A stretch of DNA of 64,000 nt from Eutreptiella sp. 'Long Island Sound 2002' (GCA_964036045.1 OZ038402.1:9626971-9690970), one strand, 5' to 3'. Positions 44,801 through 58,410 are shown, counted from the first letter of the stretch. Translations and numbers: made by a program. Notes: generated from the sequence alone by a model not told the origin.

Positions 44801-47800
44801 CATTAGGGAACCTATTAGGGAACCCATTAGGGAACCTATTAGGGAACCTATTAGGGAACCTATTTGGGAACCTATTAGGGAACCTATTAGGGAACCTATT
44901 AGGGAACCTATTGGGGAACCTATTGGGGAACCCATCAGGGAACCTATTAGGGACCTATTAGGGAACCTATTAGGGCACCCATTAGGGAACCTATTAGGGA
45001 ACCTATTAGTGAACCTATTAGGGAACCTATTAGGGAACCCATTAGGGAACCTATTAGGGAACCTATTAGGGAACCTATTAGGGAACCTATTAGGGAACCC
45101 ATTAGGGAACCTATTAGGGAACCTATTAGGGAACCTATTAGGGAACCCATTAGGGAACCCATTAGGTAACCAGTTAGGGAACCTATTGGGGAACCTATTG
45201 GGGAACCTATTAGGGAACCTGTTAGGGAACCTATTAGGGAACCCATTAGGGAACCTATTAGGGAACCTACCAGGGATCCTATTAGGGAACCTATTAGGGA
45301 ACCTATTAGGGAACCTATTAGGGAACCTATTAGGGAACCTATTAGGGAACCTATTAGGGAACCCATTAGGGAACCTATTAGGGAATCTATTAGGGAACCT
45401 ATTAGGGAACCTATTAGGGAACCTATTAGGGAACCCATTAGGGAACCCATTAGGGAACCTATTAGGGAACCTATTAGGGAACCTATTAGGGAACCTATTA
45501 GGAACCCATTAGGGAACCCATTAGGGAACCTATTAGGGAACCTATTAGGGAACCCATTAGGGTGCCCATTAGGGAACCCATTAGGGAACCTATTAGGGAA
45601 CCTATTAGGGAACCCATTAGGGAACCTATTAGGGAACCTATTAGGGAACCTATTAGGGAACCTATTAGGGAACCTATTAGGGAACCTATTAGGGAACCCA
45701 TTAGGGAACCTATTAGGGAACCTATTAGGGAACCTATTAGGGAACCTATTAGGGAACCTATTAGGGAACCCATTAGGGATCCTATTAGGGAACCTATTAG
45801 GGAACCTATTAGGGAACCTATTAGGGAACCTATTAGGGAACCCATTAGGGAACCCATTAGGGAACCTATTAGGGAACCTATTAGGGAACCCATTAGGGAA
45901 CCTATTAGGGAACCCATTAGGGAACCCATTAGGGAACCTATTAGGGAACCTATTAGGGAACCTATTAGGGAACCTATTAGGGAACCCATTAGGGAACCCA
46001 TTAGGGAACGTATTAGGGAACCTATTAGGGAACCCATTAGGGAACCCATTAGGGAACCTATTAGGGAACCTATTAGGGAACCTATTGGGGAACCCATTAG
46101 GAAACCCATTAGGGAACGTATTAGGGAACCTATTAGGGAACCCATTAGGGAACCCATTAGGGAACCTATTAGGGAACCTATTAGGGAACCCATTAGGGTA
46201 CCCATTAGGGAACCCATTAGGGAACCTATTAGGGAACCTATTAGGGAACCCATTAGGGAACCTATTAGGGAACCTATTAGGGAACCTATTAGGGAACCTA
46301 TTAGGGAACCCATTAGGGAACCCATTAGGGAACCTATTAGGGAACCTATTAGGGAACCCATTAGGGAACCCATTAGGGAACCTATTAGGGAACCTATTAG
46401 GGAACCTATTAGGGAACCTATTAGGGAACCCATTAGGGAACCCATTAGGGAACGTATTAGGGAACCTATTAGGGAACCCATTAGGGAACCCATTAGGGAA
46501 CCTATTAGGGAACCTATTAGGGAACCTATTAGGGAACCTATTAGGGAACCCATTAGGGAACGTATTAGGGAACGTATTAGGGAACCTATTAGGGAACCTA
46601 TTAGGGAACCTATTAGGGAACCTATTAGGGAACCTATTAGGGAACCCATTAGGGAACCTATTAGGGAACCTATTGGGGAACCTATTAGGGAACCCATTAG
46701 GGAACCTATTAGGGAACCCATTAGGGAACCCATTAGGGAACCCATTAGGGAACCCATGAGGGAACCCATTAGGGAACCTATTAGGGAACCTATTAGGGAA
46801 CCTATTAGGGAACCTATTAGGGAACCCATTAGAGAACCCATTAGGGAACCTATTAGGGAACCTATTAGGGAACCGATTAGGTAACCTATTAGGGAACCCA
46901 TTAGGGAACCTATTAGGGAACCCATTAGGGAACCTATTAGGGAACCCATTAGGGAACCCATTAGGGAACCTATTAGGGAACCCATTAGGGAACCCATTAG
47001 GGAACCCATTAGGGAACCCATTAGGGAACCTATTAGGGAACCTATTAGGGAACCTATTAGGGAACCCATTAGGGAACCTATTAGGGAACCCATTAGGGAA
47101 CCTATTAGGGAACCTATTAGGGAACCTATTAGGGAACCTATTAGGGAACCTATTAGGGAACCCATTAGGGAACGTATTAGGGAACCTATTAGGGAACCTA
47201 TTAGGGAACCTATTAGGGAACCCATTAGGGAACCCATTAGGGAACCCATTAGGGAACCTATTAGGGAACCTATTAGGGAACCTATTAGGGAACCCATTAG
47301 GGAACCTATTAGGGAACCTATTAGGGAACCTATTAGGGAACCTATTAGGGAACCTATTAGGGAACCCATTAGGGAACCTATTAGGGAACCTATTAGGGAA
47401 CCCATTAGGGAACCTATTGGGGAACCTATTTGGGAACCTACTAGGGAACCCATTGGGGAACCTATTAGGGAACCCATTAGGGAACCTATTAGGGAACCTA
47501 TTTGGGAACCTATTAGGGAACCTATTAGGGAACCTATTAGGGAACCTATTAGGGAACCCATTAGGGAACCCATTAGGGAACCTATTAGGGAACCCATTAG
47601 GGAACCTATTAGGGAACCCATTAGGGAACCCATTAGGGAACCTATTAGGGAACCTATTAGGGAACCCATTAGGGAACCCATTAGGGAACCTATTAGGGAA
47701 CCTATTAGGGAACCTATTAGGGAACCCATTAGGGAACCCATTAGGGAACCTATTAGGGAACCTATTAGGGAACCCATTAGGGAACCCATTAGGGAACCTA

Positions 47801-49793
47801 TTAGGGAACCTATTAGGGAACCTATTAGGGAACCCATTAGGGAACCCATTAGGGAACCTATTAGGGAACCCATTAGGGAACCCATTAGGGAACCTATTAG
47901 GAACCTATTAGGGAACCTATTAGGGAACCTATTAGGGAACCCATTAGGGAACCCATTAGGGAACCCATTAGGGAACCCATGAGGGAACCCATTAGGGAAC
48001 CTATTAGGGAACCTATTAGGGAACCTATTAGGGAACCTATTAGGGAACCCATTAGGGAACCCATTAGGGAACCTATTAGGGAACCTATTAGGGAACCTAT
48101 TAGGGAACCTATTAGGGAACCTATTAGGGAACCCATTAGGGAACCTATTAGGGAACCCATTAGGGAACCCATTAGGGAACCCATTAGGGAACCCATGAGG
48201 GAACCCATTAGGGAACCTATTAGGGAACCTATTAGGGAACCTATTAGGGAACCTATTAGGGAACCTATTAGGGAACCCATTAGGGAACCTATTAGGGAAC
48301 CTATTAGGGAACCTATTAGGGAACCTATTAGGGAACCTATTAGGGAACCCATTAGAGAACCCATTAGGGAACCCATTAGGGAACCTATTAGGGAACCCAT
48401 TAGGAAACCTATTAGGGAACCCTTTAGGGAACCCATTAGGGAACCTATTAGGGAACCTATTAGGGAACCTATTAGGGAACCTATTAGGGAACCCATTAGG
48501 GAACCTATTAGGGAACCTATTAGGGAACCTATTTAGGAAAGCTATTAGGGAACCTATTAGGGAACGTATTAGGGAACCCATTAGGGAACCTATTAGGGAA
48601 CCTATTAGGGAACCTATTAGGGAACCTATTAGGGAACCTATTAGGGAACCTATTAGGGAACCTATTGGGGAACCTATTAGGGAACCTATTAGGGAACCTA
48701 TTAGGGAACCCATTAGGGAACCCATTAGGGAACCCATTAGGGAACCCATTAGGGAACCCATTAGGGAACCTATTAGGGAACCTATTAGGGAACCTATTAG
48801 GGAACCTATTAGGGAACCTATTAGGGAACCTATTAGGGAACCCATTAGGGAACCCATTAGGGAACCTATTAGGGAACCCATTAGGGAACCTATTAGGGAA
48901 CCCATTAGGGAACCTATTTGGGAACCTATTAGGGAACCTATTAGGGAACCCATTAGGGAACCCATTAGGGAACCCATTAGGGAACCCATTAGGGAACCTA
49001 TTAGGGAACCTATTAGGGAACCCATTAGGGAACCTATTAGGGAACCTATTAGGGAACCTATTAGGGAACCCATTAGGGAACCCATTAGGGAACCTATTAG
49101 GGAACCTATTAGGGAACCTATTAGGGAACCCATTAGGGAACCCATTAGGGAACCCATTAGGGAACCCATTAGGGAACCCATTAGGGAACCCATTAGGGAA
49201 CCTATTAGGGAACCTATTAGGGAACCCATTAGGGAACCTATTAGGGAACCCATTAGGGAACCTATTAGGGAACCCATTAGGGAACCTATTAGGGAACCTA
49301 TTAGGGAACCTATTAGGGAACCTATTAGGGAACGTATTAGGGAACCTATTAGGGAACCTATTAGGGAACCCATTAGGGAACCCATTAGGGAACCCATTAG
49401 GGAACCCATTAGGGAACCTATTAGGGAACCTATTAGGGAACCTATTAGGGAACCCATTAGGGAACCTATTAGGGAACCTATTAGGGAACCTATTAGGGAA
49501 CCCATTAGGGAACCTATTAGGGAACCTATTAGGGAACCCATTAGGGAACCTATTGGGGAACCTATTTGGGAACCTACTAGGGAACCCATTGGGGAACCTA
49601 TTAGGGAACCCATTAGGGAACCTATTAGGGAACCTATTAGGGAACCTATTAGGGAACCTATTAGGGAACCTATTAGGGAACCTATTAGGGAACCTATTAG
49701 GGAACCTATTGGGGAACCTATTAGGGAACCCATTAGGGAACCCATTAGGGAACCCATTAGGGAACCCATGAGGGAACCCATTAGGGAACCTAT
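41859..49793 (+). repeat. 12-bp satellite block E (7.9 kb)
   Basis: About 660 units. ACCAGG units are found near the left edge; CCCATTAGGGAA becomes very common to the right. One-base phase shifts (AAGGAAACC) occur at 43399, 43664 and 44265, spaced 22 and 50 units plus one base. A one-base loss lies near 47899 and a TTTAGGAAAG unit near 48533. CTATTTGGG marker units at 47426 and 49562 are again 2,136 bases apart. Confidence 0.98.
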
Positions 49794-51197
49794 TTTTTTT
49801 TTTTTGTAATACAAGTCCAAAGCCACAGCTGCAGTGTTCTCAGGAGGCCAGCCCAATATACATTGAGTCACCCACATCCCCAAGTCAAGGGTCAGCAGGT
49901 CGGCAGGCTGGGGTCACGGCGGCGGCGGGACGATGCAAGGTAGTAAATTATGCTACAAAGTGGACATCACAGAAGTGGTCGCCCCATACTCCATGCCCGG
50001 GGGCAGTGGCAGATAATCTGGGGGTACTGTCTGGGCGGGTTCCTGTCCTGAGCGGGTATCCCATCATACGTGGAAAACACAGGTACATAGGGCGGGAGAC
50101 AAGGGGGCCCGTTGGGGGGGGGGGGGGGGTGGCAGTGGGCGACCAGGGCGCGGTGGGTCGCCCACAGGGGAAAGAAGAAAATGGCATTCCACTCGCATGG
50201 TGTAGGGGTGGGGGTCGGTGTACCATGGGAGGGCCAACCTGCCAACGGTTGGCGATAAAATAGAGACACAGAGGGGGATCGGGGGCGCACACAGGCGTGT
50301 TCACGGGAGGGGGGGGCGGTATTAAACACAACTGGCCGTTGTGTTGTGCAGGACGTGAAGGAGGGACAAGGTTGAAGAGACGGCGGGGCGTGGGCACCCC
50401 CGGGGTAACCGATGAGGCCAAACTGGCGAAACAGCATACTATATCACCCAGATACCCAGCACTTTCACACCACGCGGATGACCGTCCCAACAGAATTCCA
50501 TGGCTCATCGACGTAGCAACCTCATCCAAGGCAACCCTGTTGCACCCAGGTCACTGTGTTGGGGGCAGCAAAACCAGCAGCATCCATCTGACAATTCACC
50601 CAATGCGCCTTTGATTGGCAGATCGCAACGGTAAAAAATCAGCAACACGATTGGACCACGCCAGACGGCGCCGGGGAGGTCAGGAAGCCACGACGTGCTT
50701 GTTCCAGCTAGCGAATGCAGGACACGAACCATGAGCAGACGGCCTGTTATATGCAAGCTGAGCGCGACATAATCGTTGGACGGGGGGGCGACTCGGTGGC
50801 GCACGTTTGGTAGATCAGAGTAATCACGGTCGTCGAGTGAAGGCGCTGAAGGGGTATGCGGCACCGCTCGGAGGCACTAGCAATTGCAGTTCTGGCATCC
50901 ATCAGCGTGTAGCTCTACAGACAGTGATTGCTCATCTGTGCGGCCAAGGCAGGTGAGCATGGTAATCAGTGAGGGCTTACATAACGGATCAATTGGTGGC
51001 AGCGCCAGTGAAAAGCCCCTAGAGGGATCGCCAGTATGTCAGGATGTCCTGAGGGGAGACAGGGGGCGTAGCTGAGTTAGTGGCATTCGCGTCGGCTATT
51101 AGAACAGCCCAGGGCAAAGCCCGCCACAGGTCGCAGCGTGACAGTCAGAAATTATATGCCAGCCATGGTGGCACGCATATGACAAACATGGGGGCAG
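49794..51197 (-). other. LINE-B 3' untranslated region and poly(A) tail
   Basis: About 1.4 kb from the ORF2 stop to the tail. Open frames in it (for example about 190 codons at 49948-50529, minus strand) are Pro/Arg-rich without motifs. A G15-type homopolymer lies near 50115-50129. Confidence 0.7.
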
Positions 51198-51758
51198 TTA
51201 CAACAAGGGGGTGGGCGAACCCCAATCTGCCGATACAAACACATTGGGGCGCTTAGACTTGGGTGGGATTGCCGAGGCCAGAGCAGCAGTGACAGAGTCC
51301 AGCACCCTGTCCTGGTATGAACCTATCTCTTTGCGGGCCGCACGGAAGCCCCCCAGCGTCCGAACCAAGTGGCGATACAAGCTGCGCGGGATAGCCAAAC
51401 GACCAGCGATGCGCAGATCGCTGCGATGGGCCAAACGGCGCCAAGAGGCGGCGCCCGCGCGGGGGCTCCACGCCGACAGCCACGCCTGGACCACGGGGTG
51501 GCTTTCCGCACAGTGCGCCAGGTGTCCGTGCACGCTCAAGTTGTGAGAACAGCGACAGTGCGAGCATGTGTGTGGCGGGGGCTTATCCGACCAGTAGGTC
51601 GCATAGTGTGCGTACCCTGAGCGACTCTGCAGACCAAAAAGCCATTTGTGCCACGCTAAGCGGCGGAATTTTAGTGGCCTGCATGACAACGGGTGGAAGT
51701 CTTGGTGGGTATGGCTTGGGGCCAAGTCGTGTGTCCAGACTTTGTGGGGGGGAACCAT
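51198..51758 (-). pseudogene. LINE-B ORF2 C-terminus, CCHC-like zinc finger
   Basis: The last part of ORF2. CSHC with H and C following (C-x2-C-x8-H-x5-C, in CSHCRCSHNLSVHGHLAHC) is the nucleic-acid-binding finger typical of LINE ORF2 C-termini. The frame joins the RNase H part through a one-base slip in a C7 run (plus-strand G7 at 51746-51752), where PWFPP is read in both frames. Whether the slip is real or a homopolymer sequencing error cannot be told from here. Confidence 0.75.
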
Positions 51759-53971
51759 GGATTCGCCATGTCGAACAACGTCCCAGGGAGAAGAGGGCCG
51801 TGCAGGGGGGGGGGGGGGGCAGTGCCAAGACGCGCATACTGATCAGAGGCCTCGTTGAACTCATGGCCCACGTGTCCTTCAACCCACTCTGGCTGTTGCC
51901 CTTTTGCGGAGAGGGAGCGGCGGACCTTCTGTACCCAACCCGCTTGCCTGATCGGGCGCTTTTGGCCGAGCGCTGAAGCGATAGCACCCTGGCAATCCAG
52001 GCGAATTTTCTCTCCCTCCCCAGAAAAGTGAGACCCAAGTAGCATCCCCACCAACTCAGCTTTGTACGAGTTGGGTACCCCTGGGACCCTGCAGACAGCA
52101 ATGCGACCACCCGGCATAATGGCAGCTGCCCCAGATGCGGGGGGAACTCCCAGCTTGCTGCCGTCAGTATATGTGCACTCGGGGCGCAGCTTGGAGGGCA
52201 CTACGAACACGACAAGCCCAGCCACTGACATGACCGCTGTAGCCTCGCGCTGTAGTTTGCTGGCCTCCCAGCTGATAAACACAGGGGGGACCGTAGAGGT
52301 GGACGGGGGCCCCAGTACGGTAAGTGCGGAGCAGAACATGGAGTAGGGGGTCATGGAGCAACGGGGGTGCAGAGAGAAGGCATGCAGAAACTGGTTCCGG
52401 TGCAGGAGATCCAGGACACGCGTTGGATGGAGGACCGGAAAGTATCCCATGCCTAAACCTCGGGAGCGGTGGGTGTATAGTGTCTTCTTCGCCACAACCA
52501 TGGGTAACCCGACGACACCGAAGACGAAACGCTCAAGTACGACACCAAGTTGCGTGGTCTGCTCAGCCGTCAGGGGGAGGCACTCCGTCCTGTACAGCAG
52601 GCGGGGAAGGACCATGCTGTTGACCAGTAAGACCCGATCTAGCACCTGTATGGGATGGGAGTGCAATTCGTTCAGTTGAGCCTTGAGCTCGCTGGTGATG
52701 ACAGTAATGGCGTGAGGGATATGTAGACGGGCTGGCAGTGGGTGTCCCAAATGCATCAGGCATGCTGTGCGGGTGAAGGGTCGGGGGACCTCGTCAGCCC
52801 ACGGCGGCACATCGGCAGAGATAGGCAGCCAAATAGTATCGGGGTGCACCTGGAGGGCGTCAGGAGGGTGTAGGTATTTGGGCAGCACAGCCAAGGGCGG
52901 CGGGGAACCAGACATTGACAGTGACTCGCTTTTGGTAACGTTAAGTTGGCATCCTATCAAACTCAGCGCTAGCTGGACAAGAGAGGCATGCGTTTGACTG
53001 GCAGTGCGGGGGGCCGGGGAGGAGATGTCGTCAACCTAAGCGGATAAGACAACGCCATGGTGGGAGAGGTAACGCAGGGGGATGTCGAAGACCAATACAA
53101 ACAGAAAACATGACATGGGACAGCCCTGTTTAACTCCATGGGAGGTACGAAACACTTCACCTTCAGCACCCCTGATAAATGTGGCACCCCTCTCAAGCAC
53201 CAGGGAAAGAATACGCAGTAGCTTGAGTGGGGTGCCCATTCGGTCGAGGACCTGGTGGATTAGGTATTTCGGGGGGCTGTCAAACGCGTGATAAACATCA
53301 AATGCCAGTACGGCCTCAACCGAGTCAAGTCTGTCCATGTCGTCCAGGAGCGTGTGTGTGGCGTGCGCAGTGGAAGTGCCCTGACGACCACCGAAGTGCC
53401 GGCAGTGTAGCTGAGGGGAGAGCAGAGGGTAGACCGCCTTGTGGACCCAGCGCATGAGCAAACGGTAGATGGAGTTACTCATGGCTATCGGTCTCCATCG
53501 ATCAGGATCCTGCCACTGACCTTTGCCTTTGAAAAGGCAGAAGGTCTCCGAGATAAGCCAGTGTTCAGGCATTGACCCTTCGTCATAGCACCGGCAGATA
53601 CACTGGTGCACGATAGAGAATACGGGGTCAGGCAGGGAGGCGATGAGGTATGGTGGGACACCATCTGGTCCTGGGGACTTACGGCGGGATGCCTTGGCCA
53701 GAGACCGTAGCTCTGTGACTGTAGGAGGGGGCAGGTCATCCAAACGGGGCCGGACATTAACCCAGTCTAGTGCCCGGGCAGACCAAGGGTTGTTCCTCTG
53801 CAGGATGCGCTGTATTTTGCGGGTGGGTGTTGGCAGTGTAGACGGCGTGGGAGGTGTCAGTAGTGTGTGTTTTACCCGCCGGTAGAACACCTTGGACCTG
53901 CGCTTTGCCTGCTTGGCAAGCTGACGCACTACATCGGACCAGTCAGTGACATCAATCTTGTTTTTTGGCAC
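51671..53971 (-). pseudogene. LINE-B ORF2 reverse transcriptase and RNase H
   Basis: RT motifs in order: KSPGPDGVP, CLFKGKGQW with DRWRPIAMSN, FGGRQGTST, LAFDVYHAFDS, HGVKQGCPMSCFLFVLVFD, then the catalytic box. There the expected Tyr-Val-Asp-Asp reads TAG-Val-Asp-Asp (stop at 53036-53038), after which the same frame continues for more than 400 codons. RNase H follows: TYTDGSKLG, SYKAELVGML, RLDCQGAIAS and GHVGHEFNEASDQYA supply its four acidic positions. RT copies the RNA at the nick; RNase H removes the RNA strand. Apart from the amber codon the domain looks intact and all catalytic residues are present. Confidence 0.85.
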
Positions 53972-55811
53972 TTCTTTTTTTTTCTTCGTTCACTTCGCGC
54001 ATGGCTGACAACATTGATGTCACAAGGGTATCATAGACGGTTCCAGCCTGTCGGGCGTCCTGGGGGGCACAGAGTGACGCCGCTGACTCGCTTATTTTTT
54101 TTTGGAATCGGGTCACGTCCCTGCGGTTCCACATGGCACAGCGCGGTTCAGGTACGTGGGGCGTGGCCCAAGGGATTGTATGTACGATGATAGGGTCATG
54201 ATCCTGGACACCGTACACCCGCGAAAAGTCAAGTACACCGGCGGCTTCAGACTGGTACATGGCTACAAACATCCTAGATCCGTAGGCCCCATCGATATAA
54301 CTCTTCGTCCCTCCATACCTCCTCACCCTCGTGTACGGCTGGGCATCACAGTGGGGGCGGACAAGGTCAATCATGGCCCCGGACCTCTCCCTAGCAATCA
54401 ACCAGGGCCACAGGTTGGGGTGTAGAGTGGTGGCGTCGGACGACCGTGTCACTCCATTGTAGTCCCCTAGTATGATGGAACACTTCTGTAGCAAGGGGGC
54501 AAGGACTTTCTCGCACTGTAACCGCTCGCGGGCTGTATGTGGCCCGTAGAAGGAACACACTGTGACGGGAGGCATCAATGGATCCGTGTGCAGCGCAACC
54601 TGGGTCGATATCAGCCGTCCAGGGAGGTGTACTGTGGGTGTGGGTTTGCCAGGGGAGATTGACGTGTGGATCAGTAGAGCAACACCCTCTTTAGAGGACG
54701 GCGAGCTCAGTAACATGTGGTAGCCCCAATAGAGGGCAACCCTCACGTGATCTCTGGTGGTAGAGAGGGAGCTAGGCCTGTATTCCTGCAGGGAGAGAAC
54801 ATGGGGGAGAGTACCGTAACCACCCAGCAAGTGGCATAATCTGTTTGGCGTAATCTCCACGCCGCCAACATTCAAGGAACTGTAAGTAAGTGTGTCGTGT
54901 GTAGGCACGCGTGCTCCAGCTGTGGGGTCGGGGGGCAGGGGGCGACATGTGGCTGGACTAGGCACATCGTAGGCGGCCGTACGGCGCGTCCTTAGCGAAG
55001 CGAAGACCATCGGAAACCAAGCCAAGAAGAAAAGAATGTTGCAGGCCGTGAGCACGAGGTAATGTATAGTGTGGATGGCACTGAGATGCAAGGTATTGAG
55101 CATGGTGTGTGTAGTATCCATGGGTTGCGGTGCGTCAAGCAGTAATGTGTGCGCGGGTGGGGGCACTGATCGCAGCGAGAAAAGCCGACATGCGGAGTGC
55201 AGGGCCACAACACAGTGGACAGATGATACCACATAGAGGCGTTTATAAAGGGCCAGGAAAGACAGCAGGCAAGCGAATTCAAATGCATTTGAACCGTAGG
55301 TCAGGCTGTCGAGGCAGAGCGCTTGAGCAGACACATGGGGGCAGGATGGTATGGCTTGGGGGTCGGCGAAACCCGTTCCGGTAACATGTAAACTCTGGGG
55401 CCGATTCGAAAACTCACTGAGATCAGGATCAACAGCATGTCCAGCGGGCAGTAGACGGCAATGCCGCGCAGACAAGTGCGTAACGCTGTGAAGGAGGGCG
55501 AAAACCCTGAGCATCGTGGCTGTGACAGCACGCACCCTAACGTAGACATGCCTGAAAAGAATGCACAGCGCAACAAGGTGGGGGTAGGTCCATCCACCAA
55601 GTCGCAGCTGGAGCAGCATACTTCGGAGCTCGTGGTAGGAAAAAACTCGGAGGCGCGCGTTCTCCAGCAGGGAGTGTAAGGGCACTGGCAATTGGGCATT
55701 CCCATGTGGGCATGGCGCATCGTTGATGACATCTGTGGATATAGGGGTAGGTGAGCATTGGAGAGCGGGTGTGTTAGGGTGTAAGGGCGGGTTGGGGAAA
55801 CGAGCATTCAC
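53952..55811 (-). pseudogene. LINE-B ORF2 N-terminus and APE-type endonuclease
   Basis: The frame opens at ATG 55811 and overlaps the end of ORF1 by about 38 bases. The first 300 residues are unassigned, with hydrophobic stretches (ILFFLAWFPMVF near residue 260). The endonuclease occupies about 310-550: SSLNVGG, LSLQEYRPS (metal-binding Glu, about 343), KEGVALLI, VCSFYGPHT, ILGDYNG (about 445), SYIDGAYG (about 500) and QDHDPIIV (about 530). It ends in a lysine-rich stretch; RT continues in another frame after a slip in A9 (plus-strand T9, 53975-53983). ORF2 as a whole would be about 1,540 codons. Confidence 0.82.
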
Positions 55812-56391
55812 TGTGCCTGGCGTCTGAAGTAGGGCTGACGGGGGCTGATGCCTCTGGAATTGCCGGCGGCACTGGTGACGCGGAGCCTCGAGTGCGGATA
55901 TCAGGTACGTGGAAGGGCGCCATAGTGCTACCCGCCACAGCGGCTAGGTTATGCTCGTTGAGTACGGGCAGGGGCAGACCAGACAGAGATATGGCACTCA
56001 GACGTTGTGTAAGGCTCTCAGTGGTATCATTCTCTGGATTTCCGGACGTGAAATACACGGGCCCAGGGAGGGTGGCCCCGTAGGACGCACGCGCCGAAAC
56101 GTCCGACTGATATCGGATCAACAATATACCAGATTGCTGGAAGATCTGGTGTCCCTGGACAGGGCCAAAGGTGGCCGCAGATCGCATGATCTCGGGGATG
56201 GCATACGTGGGTGGGAATCTGACTAATGTGTAGGGCGGGGTCACAGTCCTGGACACCTCTTTGGCCATCAGTCTCTGCTGTGTCGTGGCACAAATGACTA
56301 TCATGTCGCCCAAATTTTCAATTTCCTGCACGGCGGGCTGGATCAGCATGCGCTCGTGCACCATGGCAAAAATGTCGTATTTATTGAGCAA
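55774..56391 (-). pseudogene. LINE-B ORF1 C-terminal part, RRM-like
   Basis: Contains TLVRFPPTY, AIPEIMRSAATFG, QSGILLIRY and SARASYGATLPG in order, matching the beta-alpha-beta-beta-alpha pattern of an RNA-recognition motif; this is by eye, without profile support. ORF1 proteins of this kind coat the element RNA. It joins the upstream piece through a one-base slip in A6 (plus-strand T6, 56407-56412): LLNKYDIFAM follows naturally after KKFAFIV. Ser/Pro-rich tail. Confidence 0.6.
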
Positions 56392-57211
56392 GACTATAAA
56401 AGCGAATTTTTTCCCTAAGAGACGAGTTCATCTCAATCGCATCCCGAATTTCCGGAGATGGCATTTTCTTCTTTTTCGGGCCGCCCTTTTGGAAACGTGG
56501 CTGGTGGGTAATCACCAGTGCGTTATCTTTGACCGACTCGTGCAATAGTCCCATGGAGACTCGCATTTCACCCAGGGCGTCTTGCTCCTCGTAAAAACGG
56601 GACAAGACATCTAGGGGCACGTGGAAGTCAAAAATTTTGTGGGTGTCTGGGGAGGAGTTGACGGGTATGGGCCAATGGTCTTTGGTGATCCTCGGGACCA
56701 CTATGTCTCTAAGGACGGTGGAAGTGTCGTCCGGCCCGAGGCCATTGAGCATGAGCATGAGGGGGAGGGTGCCGGTAATGTCCCAAACCACCTGGGTGCC
56801 CTCAACATCTAGAACAACTTTGTTGGGCACGTCGATTCTCAATTGGAAGAGTGATGGGTGGGGTTCATACACCTTGTCTGCTGTTTCGGTTGGCGTGAGG
56901 CGCGGGAAAAATTCCACCGTTTTGGCATGGTGCTTTTTGGGCAGTTGGATGGATGTAAGGTGCATCAAAATCTACGGTTGGTCCAAGGGGCTGACATTCT
57001 CAACTATGGTGTTTGTGGTGGAGTCCCTAGACGCAAGGTGTATGATGGGACAAACGACCGTCAGGTAGAGAAAAGACAGGGCGGGAATCAAGTCGATGCG
57101 GCGCTCCAGAAGGGTTGCAAAGCTGCTGTCTGCTACATTTGAGCGGGTGACGTAGGCCAACCAAACATTGGTTGTTTTGTTTTGTTTTTTGGCATGTCGG
57201 AGCAAGGACAC
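56381..57211 (-). pseudogene. LINE-B ORF1 central part
   Basis: A minus-strand frame without a family match, 57211 to 56381, with one TAG at 56972-56974 shortly before LMHLTSIQLPKK. Features: a hydrophobic stretch (LIPALSFLYLTVVCPIIHL) and a basic patch (GGPKKKKMPSPEI). It continues the protein begun at 58410 after a slip in A6 (plus-strand T6, 57185-57190) and leads into the RRM-like part. Confidence 0.55.
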
Positions 57212-58410
57212 AACTTGTCTAACAATGGTTTTGTGCGAAAAAAATGGGGGGGCTCATCTTCGAAAGGGGCGAATGATGGCAACATGACAAAAATCGTCAG
57301 GCCTATGAATTTGGTCCACTCCATAGAGGCCAAATCCGCAATGGAGAAGGATCTCAAGAACCCTTTATAAGGTAGACCGTCTCCGTATAGAAGTATTTGG
57401 GGAACGGGGCTCAAGGACGCCAAAAGGCAGGGAGGCGGCAAAGGCGTGGTATCATGGTATGCAAGAGGGGCGGGGGTCAGGACATCAACCCTCGAAAACC
57501 TAGACTGTCCGCGCACTGTAATTTTCCCTGCCTGCACATCCTTGCTAAGGTCACGGGCCTCGGGGAAACCCGTAGGCAGCGTCCCGTGAGGCCTAAAAAC
57601 GGGATTAGAAATAACATGAACGGGTGAAGTGGGCAACCTTGGTGCGGGTGCGCGGAAACAAGACTCAGGCTCCGACTCTAGCTCGGCCGGGCGGGCGGCG
57701 AGTGGGGCGGGCGGCTTGGAAGGCGTGACGAATGCATCTCTAAGGATCTTCTTTGGTGTCTCGATAGCGCCACTAGCATTACCATCTCCAAGCTCAACGA
57801 CATCATGATCTAAAGCCATGGTGCGAGGGTGCGCGGAGCTATGTGTGCTAGCCGTACTACCAACCTCGATATCTACGGCCAAGCCAAGTTCATCCATTGT
57901 GGAGTCGTCTTTTTTTTCCTTGTCACTTTTTTTCGTGTCAAGCAATTCACACTCGGTCGCATCATTTTTTTCACTTGCTTTTTTTTCCTTCTCAAGAGCG
58001 CTTGGACCTGCGGTCGTGCGCCGCCCAACGGTGGGGTCAAGATTTTTTTTCTCTCTCGGCACATCGCCTACCAAAGGTCGTTCCCTGAGTCCCAACTCCG
58101 TGTCAAGGTTGACGCTTGAGCTTGAGGCAAAGGGATCACCACGTTGGGAAAGGGATGGCGGCTCAGAGTTGGAGACACTAGGATTCGAAGAGTTCCCAAG
58201 ATGCATCTCCACGTGCGCAAGCATGGACTCGTTGCCTTTGGCCTTAGAGTTATGCTTCAAGGAGTTGGGCGTGGCCCTTGTTGCTTTCTTTTTTTTGTCG
58301 GCATCTTTTTTTTGTGGGTGCGGCGGCAAAGAGCGAGCTCCAGAGTCGGAGGCAGTAGGAGTAGGAAGACGGGGCAAGGGAGGAGAAGCACTTTTGGCAG
58401 TCTCGGACAT
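57133..58410 (-). pseudogene. LINE-B ORF1 N-terminal part
   Basis: Starts at ATG 58410 (MSETAKSAS). About 400 residues, mostly low complexity: Pro/Ser-rich start, lysine clusters (KKDADKKKKA, EKEKKASEK, KKSDKEKK), then an acidic stretch and a more ordered segment near the end (LLYGDGLPYKGFLRS). A charged, disordered N-terminus is common in LINE ORF1 proteins. The frame is left at the A6 slip near 57187. No recognisable domain. Confidence 0.55.

Noticed and set aside
49948-50529. 193-codon minus-strand ORF in the LINE-B 3' region
   Set aside because: Pro/Arg-rich, no motif, lies after the ORF2 stop and overlaps equally long frames; treated as untranslated region.
53036-53038. Stop-codon readthrough or altered genetic code to explain the TAG in the RT box
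   Set aside because: LINE-A carries both TAG and TAA interruptions, so no single reassignment explains all of them; mutation or error is simpler.
56400-56415. Programmed frameshift between the ORF1 pieces of LINE-B
   Set aside because: The A6 site does not form the usual X-XXY-YYZ heptamer in the zero frame, and the required shift is +1. Similar slips at other homopolymers suggest error or decay.
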